From: Riemerella anatipestifer_E
GTDB lineage: Bacteria; Bacteroidota; Bacteroidia; Flavobacteriales; Weeksellaceae
NCBI RefSeq assembly: GCF_009932355.1
Contig: NZ_LEKU01000025.1
Coordinates: 1 to 64,000, forward strand
Direction of reading: 5' to 3'
Length of the DNA stretch: 64,000 nt
Below are positions 16,234 through 26,035 of this stretch, in pieces. The position numbers and the translations under genes are program-made. The notes under the pieces are model-generated. The model was given only the letters and a program-made list of their open reading frames with translations. It did no database searches and was not told the origin of the DNA. How positions within the stretch are numbered: the stretch's first letter is position 1; every line of letters begins with the position of its first letter.

Positions 16234-17670
16234 ATGAAACTAAATAAATTAAAAACTTTAGCTCTAGCTTCTCTACTACTAGGAAGCGTCTCTTGCCAGA
16301 GATATTTGGACGAACCTCAACCCACAAACGAAATTAGCCCAAGCCTAGTTTTTGCAAGTATAGAAAACGCAGAAGCTAACCTTACAGGAATCACAAGCCT
16401 TCTAAGAGGAGATAACGAAACCTATATCAGTACAACCGTAGATGCTACAAATTTAGGAAGCGTTTATTTCGCAAGAACAGTTAGAGGAGAGGATTTCATC
16501 GTTCCCAGCAACTGGTTTGCGGGGGACTATTCTAATACCAATAGAATAAGTATTTACCGTAGAGCTAAATTCACATGGGAATATTTTTACAAAATCATTC
16601 GCCAGTGCAATGAGTTTATAGACGGTGTTAATAAAAGTTCTAACATAGCTGATACTCAAAAAAAATCTCTTATTGCTAGAGCAAAAGTACTCCGTGCATT
16701 ATCTTATTTTGAAGTTGTGCAAGACTTTCAGTTGGGATACAAGTATGCGAAAGACCTCCCTGCGGTTCCTATCTATAGCAGCTATAGTACAAAAGCTCAA
16801 CCTCTAAGTACTACTGGAGAAGTTTATAATTTCATTACTAACGATTTAGAAACAGCTTTACCAGATCTTTCATATAGTAGAATATCCAAAGCTTTTGTAA
16901 ACAAACAGGTTGCTTATGCTATCGCCGCTAGAGTGTATCAAGTAAAAGAGAACTGGCAAAAAGCAGCAGAATATGCAAAATTAGCTTATGGAGGAACCGT
17001 CAGCTCTGCACTTAATGCTGCAGAATACGCCGAAGGTTTCAAAAAATTAGACTCACAAGAATGGATACTAGGTTATGGGCAACAAGCAGGACAGTCTATC
17101 ACATGGTCTCAAGCACCGCATTCTTTTACAGATTTATCTTTTGAGAATGATGGTTACAGTAATACCTATGTCAGCAAATCTCTATATGACTTGTTCTCTG
17201 ATACAGATGTAAGAAAACTATTTGATGTAAATCCTTCTGTAAATAACCATACTAAATATAGTACTTATAAGTTTACTTTCAATAAAGATGCATCAGCGTG
17301 TCCTTACATCAGAACTTCAGAAATGATTTTGATAGAAGCCGAAGCTAAATACAGACTAGGGCAAGAAAGCCAAGCTAAGGACTTATTATTCCAATTACAA
17401 CAAAATAGAGACCCTAAAGCCGTAAAATCTGCTAATACAGGAGAAGAACTTTTTGAAGAAATTCTTATAGAAAGAAGAAAAGAACTTTATGGTGAAATAG
17501 GTGTAGAGCTCTACGATGCTAGAAGATTATCTCGTACTTTAAAGAGATCTTCATGGCACCAAGTTCCATTATCTTTTGGAGTGAATGACACTAAAATCAT
17601 TTACCAATATCCTCAGCAAGAGATAGACGCTAACCCTTTCGTCCCTTCTGATATAAACAAAGATAGATAA
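16234..17670 (+). CDS. SusD/RagB family outer membrane lipoprotein
   Basis: A 478-residue SusD-like surface lipoprotein that caps the SusC barrel and captures substrate. The signal peptide ends in a lipobox LGSVSC with the lipidated cysteine at C21. The N-terminal SusD-like segment (YLDEPQPTNEISPSLVF) and the TPR-like helices with LIARAKVLRALSYFEVV near residue 150 follow. The C-terminal RagB/SusD region contains the typical SEMILIEAEAKYRLG and LIERRKELYGE blocks near residues 363 and 409. It begins 14 nt after the susC stop and is closed by a terminator, so the operon is two genes. No glycosidase or peptidase gene is attached, unlike many polysaccharide utilisation loci. Confidence 0.93.
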   Translation: MKLNKLKTLALASLLLGSVSCQRYLDEPQPTNEISPSLVFASIENAEANLTGITSLLRGDNETYISTTVDATNLGSVYFARTVRGEDFIVPSNWFAGDYSNTNRISIYRRAKFTWEYFYKIIRQCNEFIDGVNKSSNIADTQKKSLIARAKVLRALSYFEVVQDFQLGYKYAKDLPAVPIYSSYSTKAQPLSTTGEVYNFITNDLETALPDLSYSRISKAFVNKQVAYAIAARVYQVKENWQKAAEYAKLAYGGTVSSALNAAEYAEGFKKLDSQEWILGYGQQAGQSITWSQAPHSFTDLSFENDGYSNTYVSKSLYDLFSDTDVRKLFDVNPSVNNHTKYSTYKFTFNKDASACPYIRTSEMILIEAEAKYRLGQESQAKDLLFQLQQNRDPKAVKSANTGEELFEEILIERRKELYGEIGVELYDARRLSRTLKRSSWHQVPLSFGVNDTKIIYQYPQQEIDANPFVPSDINKDR

Positions 17671-17704
17671 TAAGTTTTTTCATTTTCACTTCATATTAAC
17701 CCGA

Positions 17705-17744
17705 AATAAGAGAGTCTTTATAGAAAGGCTCTCTTATTATTTTA
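17705..17744 (+). terminator. Intrinsic terminator of susCD
   Basis: Arms 17705-17714 and 17729-17738 pair over 10 bp, extendable by two more pairs, followed by a T-rich stretch, 35 nt after the susD stop. Confidence 0.8.
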
Positions 17745-17836
17745 TATTAAAATTAAAAAACATCATTCTTTTAATAGCAAAAGAAAGATTTAGTCCTAAA
17801 AAAACTTTAATTTAGCAACCTCAAAATTAGCAGTAT

Positions 17837-18421
17837 ATGATTTACTCTCTACGAGGTATCGTTCAGGAGCTTAGCCCAACCCATTTAATTATAGAAACTG
17901 GTGGTGTAGGCTACTTTGTAAGCGTTAGTGTAAACACTTCTAAACACTTTTCCATTGGGAAAGAATCTTTAATCTACACACAACAAATCATTCGAGAAGA
18001 CGCTCACTTATTGTACGGTTTTTCGGAGCTCAAAGAGAAAGAAATGTTTAACCTACTTATTTCTGTAAATGGTGTAGGACCAGCCTCTGCTATGATTATG
18101 CTTTCCTCACTAGAATTAAGAGAAATAGCACAAGCCATACTCTCTAGCAATAGTGCTGTATTACAAAAAGTAAAAGGTATAGGCACCAAAACTGCACAAC
18201 GAATTATCATTGATTTAAAGGACAAAGTACTACATTTTGGAGCAGATGAATCTGATATTTCTACCGTTATTGATAATAAAGTGAAAGAAGAATCGTTATC
18301 TGCATTAGAAGTTTTAGGAATCCCTAAAAAAATGTCAGAAAAATTAGCAGACAAAATTTTGAAACAAAATCCAGAAATTCAAACGGAAGATTTAGTAAAA
18401 CAAATTTTGAAAAATATTTAA
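17837..18421 (+). CDS. ruvA: Holliday junction branch migration protein RuvA
   Basis: A 194-residue RuvA, the tetrameric junction-binding partner of the RuvB motor. The N-terminal OB-fold (about residues 1-65; YSLRGIVQELSPTHLIIETGGVGYFV) is followed by paired helix-hairpin-helix motifs (LLISVNGVGPASAMIML near 72 and LQKVKGIGTKTAQRIIIDLK near 106). A small C-terminal three-helix domain (about 148-194) contacts RuvB. It is intact and normal in length. sprA begins 5 nt after its stop, an arrangement that suggests cotranscription. Confidence 0.96.
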   Translation: MIYSLRGIVQELSPTHLIIETGGVGYFVSVSVNTSKHFSIGKESLIYTQQIIREDAHLLYGFSELKEKEMFNLLISVNGVGPASAMIMLSSLELREIAQAILSSNSAVLQKVKGIGTKTAQRIIIDLKDKVLHFGADESDISTVIDNKVKEESLSALEVLGIPKKMSEKLADKILKQNPEIQTEDLVKQILKNI

Positions 18422-18426
18422 AATAA

Positions 18427-21400
18427 GTGAAGCCACATCATTATAATTACACCTTACATAAATTATTATGGGTTTTAGGGTTTGTATTTTTTAGTAACCT
18501 TACCTACTCCCAAACAGAAAAAGACACTCCAAATTCTCAACCTCAACTTAGCCTTCCAAATCCTGTTCGATATGAGGCTTTTTACGATGTAAAAGAAGGT
18601 GTTTATTTCCTTTATCCTAAGATAGGAAACGTGGTTACAGGCACACCTATCGTAATGACACCTTCGGAATATGGTGCTTATGTAAAGTCTATTGGACTAA
18701 GAAATTATTACCAAGAAAAATCACTCCAGTACGATTTGGCTAATAATCTAAAAGGGCCAAAAGATGCAGAGAAAAAAAGACTTCTTCCTAGCATCAACAT
18801 AAAGAACAAATTATTTGAAACTATTTTTGGAGGTAACAAGATAGAACTTATCCCACAAGGATTCGCTTCTTTTGATTTAGGTGGACTTTACCAAAGAATT
18901 GATAACCCGCTTATTTTACCACAAAACAGAAAGAATTTCGCATTTAATATTCAGCAGAGAATACAGCTAGGCATACTTGGTAAGGTGGGCGAAAACTTAC
19001 AACTAAAAGCCAACTACGATACCCAAAGCGGTTTCGCTTTTGAAAATAGGCTTAATCTAGCATGGCGTGCAAAGGGTACTTGGAAAGACCTACAATCCAA
19101 AACCTTAGGAGAAAGCAAAAGAACAGGCGAAGATAAAATCATCAAGAATGTAGAATTTGGTAATGTTAATATGCCTCTATCTACTAGCCTTATGCGAGGC
19201 TCACAATCGTTATTTGGTTTAAAAACCGAGTTTCAGCTTGGTAAAACTTACGGTACATTAGTCCTTTCTCAACAACAAGGCGAAGCAAGAACTGTAGTGG
19301 CACAAGGTGGAGGTGTACTCAATACCTTTAAAATAAACGCCATAGATTACGAGGACAATCAGCACTATTATTTAGGGCAATACTTCTTCCAAAACTACGA
19401 CAATGCCTTAGCGAATTATCCTCAAATCAATTCCAAAATCAATATTACGCGTATAGAAGTTTGGGTTCTTGACCAAACAGCGAGTAACCTACAAAATCAA
19501 AAAAGTATAGTCGCCATAAGAGATTTAGGGGAAGGTTCTGCACAATATCCAAATAACACACAAAACAGTCTCTACCAAAGCATTAGTGCTTTAGCTGGTA
19601 TCAGAGATGCCAATACGGCTTATTCTACTATCAATCAGCAATCGTTTCCCAACGCTTCAGGTACTCCTGAAACTTATACCGACGGAGAGCAATTTATCTT
19701 TAACCGAAGAGCAAGAAGACTTAATCAAAATGAGTTTACATTTCACCCACAGCTAGGGTATATATCCTTAAACCAAAGACTTACCGACAATCAACTCTTA
19801 GCAGTTTCTTACTCTTACACCGTTAATGGTTCTAACCAAGTTTACAAAGTGGGAGAGTTTTCGGAGGAAAGTTCGGTTCTTGTAACCAAACTACTAAAGC
19901 CTAATGTTTTAGTAAAAACCACTTCTCCTATGTGGAACTTGATGATGAAAAACATCTATAGCCTTAATGCTAATGGGGTAACTTCAGATAAGTTCTTCCT
20001 TAATGTGTATTATAGAGACCCTAAAAATGGTAAAGTTAACTATCTACCTAATACACCTGTACAAGACACCAACCTTTTAAAACTCCTAAATTGGGACAGG
20101 CTCAACCTCAATAATGACTTACAATCTAACGGAAGTACTTTAGGAGACGGTTTATTTGACTTTGTTAATGGCATTACCATAGACCCAGCCAATGGAAAAC
20201 TTATCTTTACCAAAGCTCAGCCTTTTGGTAATTTTATGGCAAGTACCTTAGGTAGTAACGACCCTCAATTTGTATTCTCGGAGCTTTACCAACAACAAAA
20301 GCAAGTAGCTACACAAAATCCTCTAGCACAAAGATATACTATAGAAGGACGCTATCAAGGTGGACAAGGACAAGGCATTTCTCTAGGTGCAATAAATGTA
20401 CCTAAAGGCTCCGTGCGAGTAACTACCAACGGAGCTCAACTTACAGAAGGAGTGGACTATACCGTAGATTATATGCTAGGGCAAGTAACTATCATCAACG
20501 AAGCTCTTAAACAATCTGGACAAGCCATCAATATCTCTTTAGAAAACCAAATGACCTTTAATACCCAAAGACGAAGATTTTGGGGATTGAATTTGGAAAG
20601 AAAAATCAGTGATAAATTTATCATTGGGGCTACCGCAATGAATTATGCCGAAAGACCGCTTACTCAAAAAGTTCAGATGGGACAAGAGGCTGTTAATAAC
20701 ACAATGTTGGGTATGAATGTTATGTATAATAACGAGTTACCTTTCCTTACAAGGCTTACCGATAAGATTCCGCTCATCAATACCGAAGCACCATCTCACC
20801 TTAATTTTAAAGCAGAAGCAGCGTATCTTATCCCAGGACAAAATAAGGATATTAACGACCAAGCCTATGTAGATGATTTTGACCAAACCACTTCAAAAAT
20901 ATCACTAAAAGAACCTGCTCTTTGGGCTTTAGCGTCTAAACCAGAGAAAAACCATAATGATATTATATTCAGAAATTCAGCATTAGACAATGATGTTAAA
21001 AATGGCTATGGTAGAGGTCTATTATCTTGGTATTATATAGACCCTAGATTCTATGGTGTTGGCGGAAAAGCTCCTAATGGCATCACTGCTGATGCGTTGT
21101 CTAACCATGCCTCACGCCGTGTGAGAATGAATGAACTTTACAACAGTAGAGATTTTGTTGCTGGTGACCAAACCTATACCAATACCTTAGACGTTACCTA
21201 CTACCCTACTGAAAGAGGTCCGTACAACCTAAACCCTGCCAACGAGTCTACTGCGGAAAGATGGGCTGGTATGATGAGACCTATCTCTGTGTCTAACTTT
21301 ACCAATGCCAATATTGAATACGTTGAATTTTGGCTAATGGATCCTTATGCTGATGGAAAAATGCTAGGTACCAACCCTAAATTACTACTTCATTTAGGAA

Positions 21401-24400
21401 ATATATCAGAAGATATTCTGAAAGACGGTAAGCTACAATACGAAAATGGATTACCTACTCCAGAAGCTCCTGCAAGAACTTCCGAAAGTAATTGGGGAAC
21501 TCAGCCAGACCAACAGCCTGTTCTATATGCCTTCTCTTCTGAAGGTGCTAATAGAACTGCACAAGATGTAGGTTATGATGGTTTAGACAATGTTCAGGAA
21601 GCTACTAAATTCGGCACAACTTTCGTCAATCCTGTTACTAATCTTACCGACCCTGCAGCAGACGACTTCGTGTTTTACCTTTCCACACAATTCCAAGGTG
21701 CTTTAGCTTCTTCGGTAGTAGAGCGTTACAGATATTTTAGAAACCCAGACGGAAACTCCAAAGCTAACTCAATGGAGGTATCGTCTCAAACACCTAACAC
21801 TGAAGACATCAACGGAGATTTTAACTTAGACCAAAGCGAAAGTTATAACCAATACACCATCAATTTAGATAAAGCCAATTTAGTTTTAGGAAAAAACTTT
21901 ATCGTAGATGAAAAAGAAACCGAAGCTAAATTCCAAAATGGACAAACTAGTAGAAGTAAATGGTTTTTATTCCGTATTCCTGTTAAACAGTTTGATGCTG
22001 ATGCTGGGGAAGCTAGTGATGCTATCCTAAATAATGTAAGGTTTGCGAGAATGATTCTTAAAGGATTTGACGAAACCTCAACACTAAGATTTGGTACTTT
22101 TGATTTAGTAAGATCAGACTGGAGAAAATTCACTAAAAACATTGCAGTTATAAACGAATCTGAGGAAGGTAACTACAACATAGATAACTCTAACTTTGAT
22201 GTAGGAAGTGTTAATTTAGAAGAAAACTCAAAAGGTACTCCACCTTATGTTATTCCTCCTGGCATAAACAGACAGGTACTAAGTGGAACTACTGGAGCAC
22301 AAAGACAAAATGAGGCTTCTCTTTACTTAAAGGCAACCAATCTTTCTAAAACATCACACGCCTCTAGAGGAGTGTTTAAGAATGTAGCGTTGGATATGCG
22401 TCGTTACGAAAAGTTAGAACTTTTTGTACACGCCGAAGACCTTAAAGATGTTACATCTAACAAGCTAGACCAAAATGCCAAGTTCTTCATCCGTCTAGGA
22501 AGTGATGCCATAGACAACTACTACGAGTATGAGGCTTCACTAAAATACACCGCTAAAAACGCAACTTCTCCACTAGATATTTGGCCAACTGAGAATACTA
22601 TCAACTTTAATCTAAAAGAATTCATCAATGCTAAACTAAGAAGAGAAACCGCAGGGATAAGTCTAGACCAAAGATATAAAGACCAAGAGTATGGTGATAG
22701 TCACAGAGCTATATTTACCAAAGGACGCCCTAGTTTGGGTAACATTTCTACCATCGTGATTGGGGTAAGAAATACAGGTTCTGATTCTAAAGATTTAGTA
22801 CTTTGGGTGAACGAGATTCGTCTTTCTGGAATAGAAAACAAAGGAGGCTATGCTGCCAACGCTAACCTCAATTTTAACTTAGGAGATTTTGCTAATGTAA
22901 ATGCCAACGCTGCTATCTCTACCATAGGGTTTGGTTCTATAGACCAAAAACCTACTCAAAGACAGCAAACACAAAACACCGCATTCTCCATCAACACGAC
23001 AGTAAATGTGGATAAATTCCTTCCTGAAAAATCAGGAATGAAAATCCCAGTTAATTACTCTTACACCCAAACTATTGAGGACCCTAAATATAATCCTCTT
23101 AATGATGATGTTCTCTTTAATGAAGACCCTAAAAAAGACCAACTTAAACAAGTGGTAAGAACTTACACTCAGCAAAGAAGTTTTGGCGTGGTGAATATGA
23201 GAAAAGAAAGGGTAAACTCTGAGAAGAAGCCTAAGTTCTACGATGTAGAGAACTTAGCTCTTACCGCTGTTTATCACGACGACTATTACAGAGACATCTA
23301 CACCAAGAAAAACTACCGACAAAACCTAAAGGCTTATATAGACTACAACTATAACTTTAAACCTTGGGTAATAAAACCATTCAACAAAGTTATAAGTGAT
23401 ACTGCCAAGATAGTTCCTTATGTAAAGTGGATTAAAGAGTTCAATATCAACCCTATCCCAACTCGTTTTTCTTTCAGAACAGAACTAGATAGAAATTATA
23501 GCGAACTAGAGTTTAGAAATATTGAAGCCCTACTCAATGGCAATGGCTCCCAAAACTTTGATGTTCTTAAAAACAGAAATTTCTTCTTTGGTTGGCAGTA
23601 TAACCTAGGATTTAATTTCACTAAATCTTTCAAAGCCGAAATATTCTCTGCCACTAGAACTCTTAACGATGACTGGGCAGTAAATACTATGGACACCAGA
23701 TCTATCTTCCAAAATCCGTTTAAAGTGGGACGACCTGTACTCTATAACCACAGAATACAATTTAATTACCGTTTGCCTTTTGAACACTTCCCTTACCTAG
23801 ATTTCATCAATGCAGAGTTAGGCTATGGGCTGCAATACAATTGGAATGCAAGGTCTACTGTACTTCTTAATAGTGCTAATGGAAATCTAGGAAATGTAGC
23901 TCAAAACACCAATAATAAAGTGGCTACCGCTTCGGTGGACATTCCTTTGTTGCTAGGAAAGTTTAAATATTTTAAAAAGTTAGACTCTATCCGACAAGGA
24001 AGAAATAGAGAAATAGACTCGCTTAATCAGGTTTACGAAAAGGCTTTTGCTAATGAAAACAACCGTAAGAGATTTAAGTTTAAGTCTTATAGATTTAAAA
24101 ATCAATTATCTTTAACTCAGAAAGTAATGTCGGCTTTAACTTCCATTAAGCAAGCCAACCTTAACTTTAATGAAAATAACGGAACCGTACTTCCTGGGAT
24201 ACTTTCAGAACCAAACTTTTTCGGTATAGGACGAAGAGGATTTGGAGGTCCTACCAGTGGTTTCCTACTAGGCTCTCAGGCTGACATTAGAAGACTCGCC
24301 GTAGAAAATAACTGGGTTACTCAGTCAGAGTATCTTAACGACCCTTATACCCAAATGAGCAATAGAAATGTTACGGCTAATATCGTTATAGAGCCTATAA

Positions 24401-25455
24401 AGAATTTGAGGGTAGATGTTAACTTCCTTCAAACTTATAATAAAATGCTCACTCACGGCGGATTTAATATAGACTTAGATGGCAATCGTGCCAATGGCAT
24501 ACAGTTCTCTTTTGCTAACGAGATGATAAGCTACTCTAACACAGAGTTCCTTATAGGTACTACTCTAAAAAATAGCACAGACATCTTTAACGATATTAAA
24601 GCTAGAGCTAGAGAGTTTTCTAGACTTAATAGTGGTAACTTGATGACTGACGGTTTCGTGGAGGGCTATAGTATTGCCAACACTTATGTTTTGGTTCCTG
24701 CATTCCGCTCTGCGTTATCAGGGAAATCAGTTTCTATGAAAAACCCTACTCGCCCTAACTTCCCGTTACCTAACTGGCGACTTACTTACTCTGGGCTTAG
24801 AAACATTCCATTTATCAACAGTCAGTTTGAGAAGTTTGATATACAGCATGCCTACACTTCTACCTATACAGCTACAGGAATACAGTCTAATATAGATTAT
24901 TATAACAATCCTAATGCTCTAGATGTAAGAGGCAATAGACTGAATCCTTATGTATTTTCTCAAGCTATGTTTGTAGAAGAGTTTGCTCCTTTTGTAGGTG
25001 CTGATGTTACTATGAGAAACCACATGCAGTTTAGAGCTCACTACAACAGAAATAGAATGTTTTTACTAGGCTTAGTAAACCAAACCTTAACCGAAGATTC
25101 TGGCTCTGAGTATGTGCTTGGTTTTGGATATATTTTAAAAGATTTAAAACTAAAACTAAGATATAAAGGTAAATCAAAAGATATTAAGAGCGACCTTAAT
25201 GTTCGTGCCGATTTCTCGTTGAGGGACAACAAAACATCTATCATCAATATCTTAAAAGATGATGCTCAAGTAACGGGAGGACAGCGTTTACTAGGCATAA
25301 AAGTATCTGCGGATTACAATATGTCACAAAACTTTAATATTCGTTTCTTCTACGACCAACTGATGACGAAGTACAAAATTTCTACGGCATTCCCACTATC
25401 TACTGTTAGAGCAGGATTATCCGCCACATTTACCTTTGGAGGAAACGGAATGTAA
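18427..25455 (+). CDS. sprA: Cell surface protein SprA (type IX secretion translocon)
   Basis: A 2342-residue outer-membrane protein of the SprA/Sov family, the giant beta-barrel that forms the translocation channel of the type IX secretion system in Bacteroidota and is needed for gliding in motile species. A signal peptide (about residues 1-29, ending LTYSQ) precedes a very long, beta-rich, aromatic- and Asn-rich chain. Recognisable SprA-type segments include YEAFYDVKEGVYFLYPKIG near residue 49 and the final GLSATFTFGG strand. The start codon is GTG at 18427, chosen because it gives a complete signal peptide 5 nt after ruvA. No frameshift is seen over 7 kb. A terminator follows. Confidence 0.94.
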   Translation: MKPHHYNYTLHKLLWVLGFVFFSNLTYSQTEKDTPNSQPQLSLPNPVRYEAFYDVKEGVYFLYPKIGNVVTGTPIVMTPSEYGAYVKSIGLRNYYQEKSLQYDLANNLKGPKDAEKKRLLPSINIKNKLFETIFGGNKIELIPQGFASFDLGGLYQRIDNPLILPQNRKNFAFNIQQRIQLGILGKVGENLQLKANYDTQSGFAFENRLNLAWRAKGTWKDLQSKTLGESKRTGEDKIIKNVEFGNVNMPLSTSLMRGSQSLFGLKTEFQLGKTYGTLVLSQQQGEARTVVAQGGGVLNTFKINAIDYEDNQHYYLGQYFFQNYDNALANYPQINSKINITRIEVWVLDQTASNLQNQKSIVAIRDLGEGSAQYPNNTQNSLYQSISALAGIRDANTAYSTINQQSFPNASGTPETYTDGEQFIFNRRARRLNQNEFTFHPQLGYISLNQRLTDNQLLAVSYSYTVNGSNQVYKVGEFSEESSVLVTKLLKPNVLVKTTSPMWNLMMKNIYSLNANGVTSDKFFLNVYYRDPKNGKVNYLPNTPVQDTNLLKLLNWDRLNLNNDLQSNGSTLGDGLFDFVNGITIDPANGKLIFTKAQPFGNFMASTLGSNDPQFVFSELYQQQKQVATQNPLAQRYTIEGRYQGGQGQGISLGAINVPKGSVRVTTNGAQLTEGVDYTVDYMLGQVTIINEALKQSGQAINISLENQMTFNTQRRRFWGLNLERKISDKFIIGATAMNYAERPLTQKVQMGQEAVNNTMLGMNVMYNNELPFLTRLTDKIPLINTEAPSHLNFKAEAAYLIPGQNKDINDQAYVDDFDQTTSKISLKEPALWALASKPEKNHNDIIFRNSALDNDVKNGYGRGLLSWYYIDPRFYGVGGKAPNGITADALSNHASRRVRMNELYNSRDFVAGDQTYTNTLDVTYYPTERGPYNLNPANESTAERWAGMMRPISVSNFTNANIEYVEFWLMDPYADGKMLGTNPKLLLHLGNISEDILKDGKLQYENGLPTPEAPARTSESNWGTQPDQQPVLYAFSSEGANRTAQDVGYDGLDNVQEATKFGTTFVNPVTNLTDPAADDFVFYLSTQFQGALASSVVERYRYFRNPDGNSKANSMEVSSQTPNTEDINGDFNLDQSESYNQYTINLDKANLVLGKNFIVDEKETEAKFQNGQTSRSKWFLFRIPVKQFDADAGEASDAILNNVRFARMILKGFDETSTLRFGTFDLVRSDWRKFTKNIAVINESEEGNYNIDNSNFDVGSVNLEENSKGTPPYVIPPGINRQVLSGTTGAQRQNEASLYLKATNLSKTSHASRGVFKNVALDMRRYEKLELFVHAEDLKDVTSNKLDQNAKFFIRLGSDAIDNYYEYEASLKYTAKNATSPLDIWPTENTINFNLKEFINAKLRRETAGISLDQRYKDQEYGDSHRAIFTKGRPSLGNISTIVIGVRNTGSDSKDLVLWVNEIRLSGIENKGGYAANANLNFNLGDFANVNANAAISTIGFGSIDQKPTQRQQTQNTAFSINTTVNVDKFLPEKSGMKIPVNYSYTQTIEDPKYNPLNDDVLFNEDPKKDQLKQVVRTYTQQRSFGVVNMRKERVNSEKKPKFYDVENLALTAVYHDDYYRDIYTKKNYRQNLKAYIDYNYNFKPWVIKPFNKVISDTAKIVPYVKWIKEFNINPIPTRFSFRTELDRNYSELEFRNIEALLNGNGSQNFDVLKNRNFFFGWQYNLGFNFTKSFKAEIFSATRTLNDDWAVNTMDTRSIFQNPFKVGRPVLYNHRIQFNYRLPFEHFPYLDFINAELGYGLQYNWNARSTVLLNSANGNLGNVAQNTNNKVATASVDIPLLLGKFKYFKKLDSIRQGRNREIDSLNQVYEKAFANENNRKRFKFKSYRFKNQLSLTQKVMSALTSIKQANLNFNENNGTVLPGILSEPNFFGIGRRGFGGPTSGFLLGSQADIRRLAVENNWVTQSEYLNDPYTQMSNRNVTANIVIEPIKNLRVDVNFLQTYNKMLTHGGFNIDLDGNRANGIQFSFANEMISYSNTEFLIGTTLKNSTDIFNDIKARAREFSRLNSGNLMTDGFVEGYSIANTYVLVPAFRSALSGKSVSMKNPTRPNFPLPNWRLTYSGLRNIPFINSQFEKFDIQHAYTSTYTATGIQSNIDYYNNPNALDVRGNRLNPYVFSQAMFVEEFAPFVGADVTMRNHMQFRAHYNRNRMFLLGLVNQTLTEDSGSEYVLGFGYILKDLKLKLRYKGKSKDIKSDLNVRADFSLRDNKTSIINILKDDAQVTGGQRLLGIKVSADYNMSQNFNIRFFYDQLMTKYKISTAFPLSTVRAGLSATFTFGGNGM

Positions 25456-25481
25456 TGCTTTTCGTCATACAATCACTTACT

Positions 25482-25519
25482 AAAGCTCCAAAAGGTCTAA
25501 CCCTGATTGGAGCTTTTTT
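25482..25519 (+). terminator. Intrinsic terminator of sprA
   Basis: A 10-bp stem (25482-25491 with 25507-25516) with a 15-nt loop and a run of T lies 26 nt after the sprA stop. Confidence 0.75.
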
Positions 25520-25552
25520 ATTACTAATAAAACCACATCACCGATTATTTAG

Positions 25553-25560
25553 TATCTTTG
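25553..25560 (+). promoter_or_regulatory. -7 box of queD, 4 nt before the ATG
   Basis: TATCTTTG fits the -7 consensus exactly but lies only 4 nt before the ATG at 25565, so the transcript would start at or next to the start codon. No clear -33 TTTG is present. Confidence 0.5.
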
Positions 25561-25564
25561 CCAC

Positions 25565-26008
25565 ATGATTAGAATTACTAAGATTTTTTCATTTGAAACC
25601 GCTCACGTCCTTTACAACTACGATGGCAAGTGCAAGAATATGCACGGGCATTCGTACAAACTATTTGTTACCGTGAAAGGCGTTCCTATCAATGATTTAG
25701 ACCACCCTAAAAACGGAATGGTAGTAGATTTTGGGGATATTAAAAAGATTGTGAAAGAAGAAATTGTAAATGTGTGGGACCACGCCGTCTTGCTCAATGC
25801 CAACTCACCACATATCAGCTTAGGGAAAGAGTTAGAAGAAAAAGGACACAAAGTAATATTCTGCAACTACCAGCCTACTTGCGAAAATATGCTTTACGAC
25901 ATTGCAACTAAAATCAAAAACAGGCTCCCCGAGTCTGTGCAACTAGCCTATCTAAAACTCCACGAAACAGAAAACTCCTACGGAGAATGGTTTGCAGAGG
26001 AGAATTAG
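25565..26008 (+). CDS. queD: 6-carboxytetrahydropterin synthase (QueD/PTPS family)
   Basis: A 147-residue member of the 6-pyruvoyl-tetrahydropterin synthase fold. It most likely converts 7,8-dihydroneopterin triphosphate to 6-carboxytetrahydropterin in queuosine synthesis. The zinc-binding histidines H14 (FETAH), H27 and H29 are present. C23 forms the CxxxHGH signature (C23-K-N-M-H27-G-H29) typical of QueD, and the late catalytic glutamate is in LHETENS near residue 132. No other queuosine gene is adjacent, so a different pterin product is possible. It starts a rightward unit queD-lpxH-hydrolase. Confidence 0.9.
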   Translation: MIRITKIFSFETAHVLYNYDGKCKNMHGHSYKLFVTVKGVPINDLDHPKNGMVVDFGDIKKIVKEEIVNVWDHAVLLNANSPHISLGKELEEKGHKVIFCNYQPTCENMLYDIATKIKNRLPESVQLAYLKLHETENSYGEWFAEEN

Positions 26009-26035
26009 TCTTTTAAAACAGATGTTACTAACGCT

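Noticed and set aside
18004..18354. Minus-strand frame of 116 codons over ruvA
   Set aside because: Shadow of the RuvA gene; Ser/Leu-rich translation with no motif.
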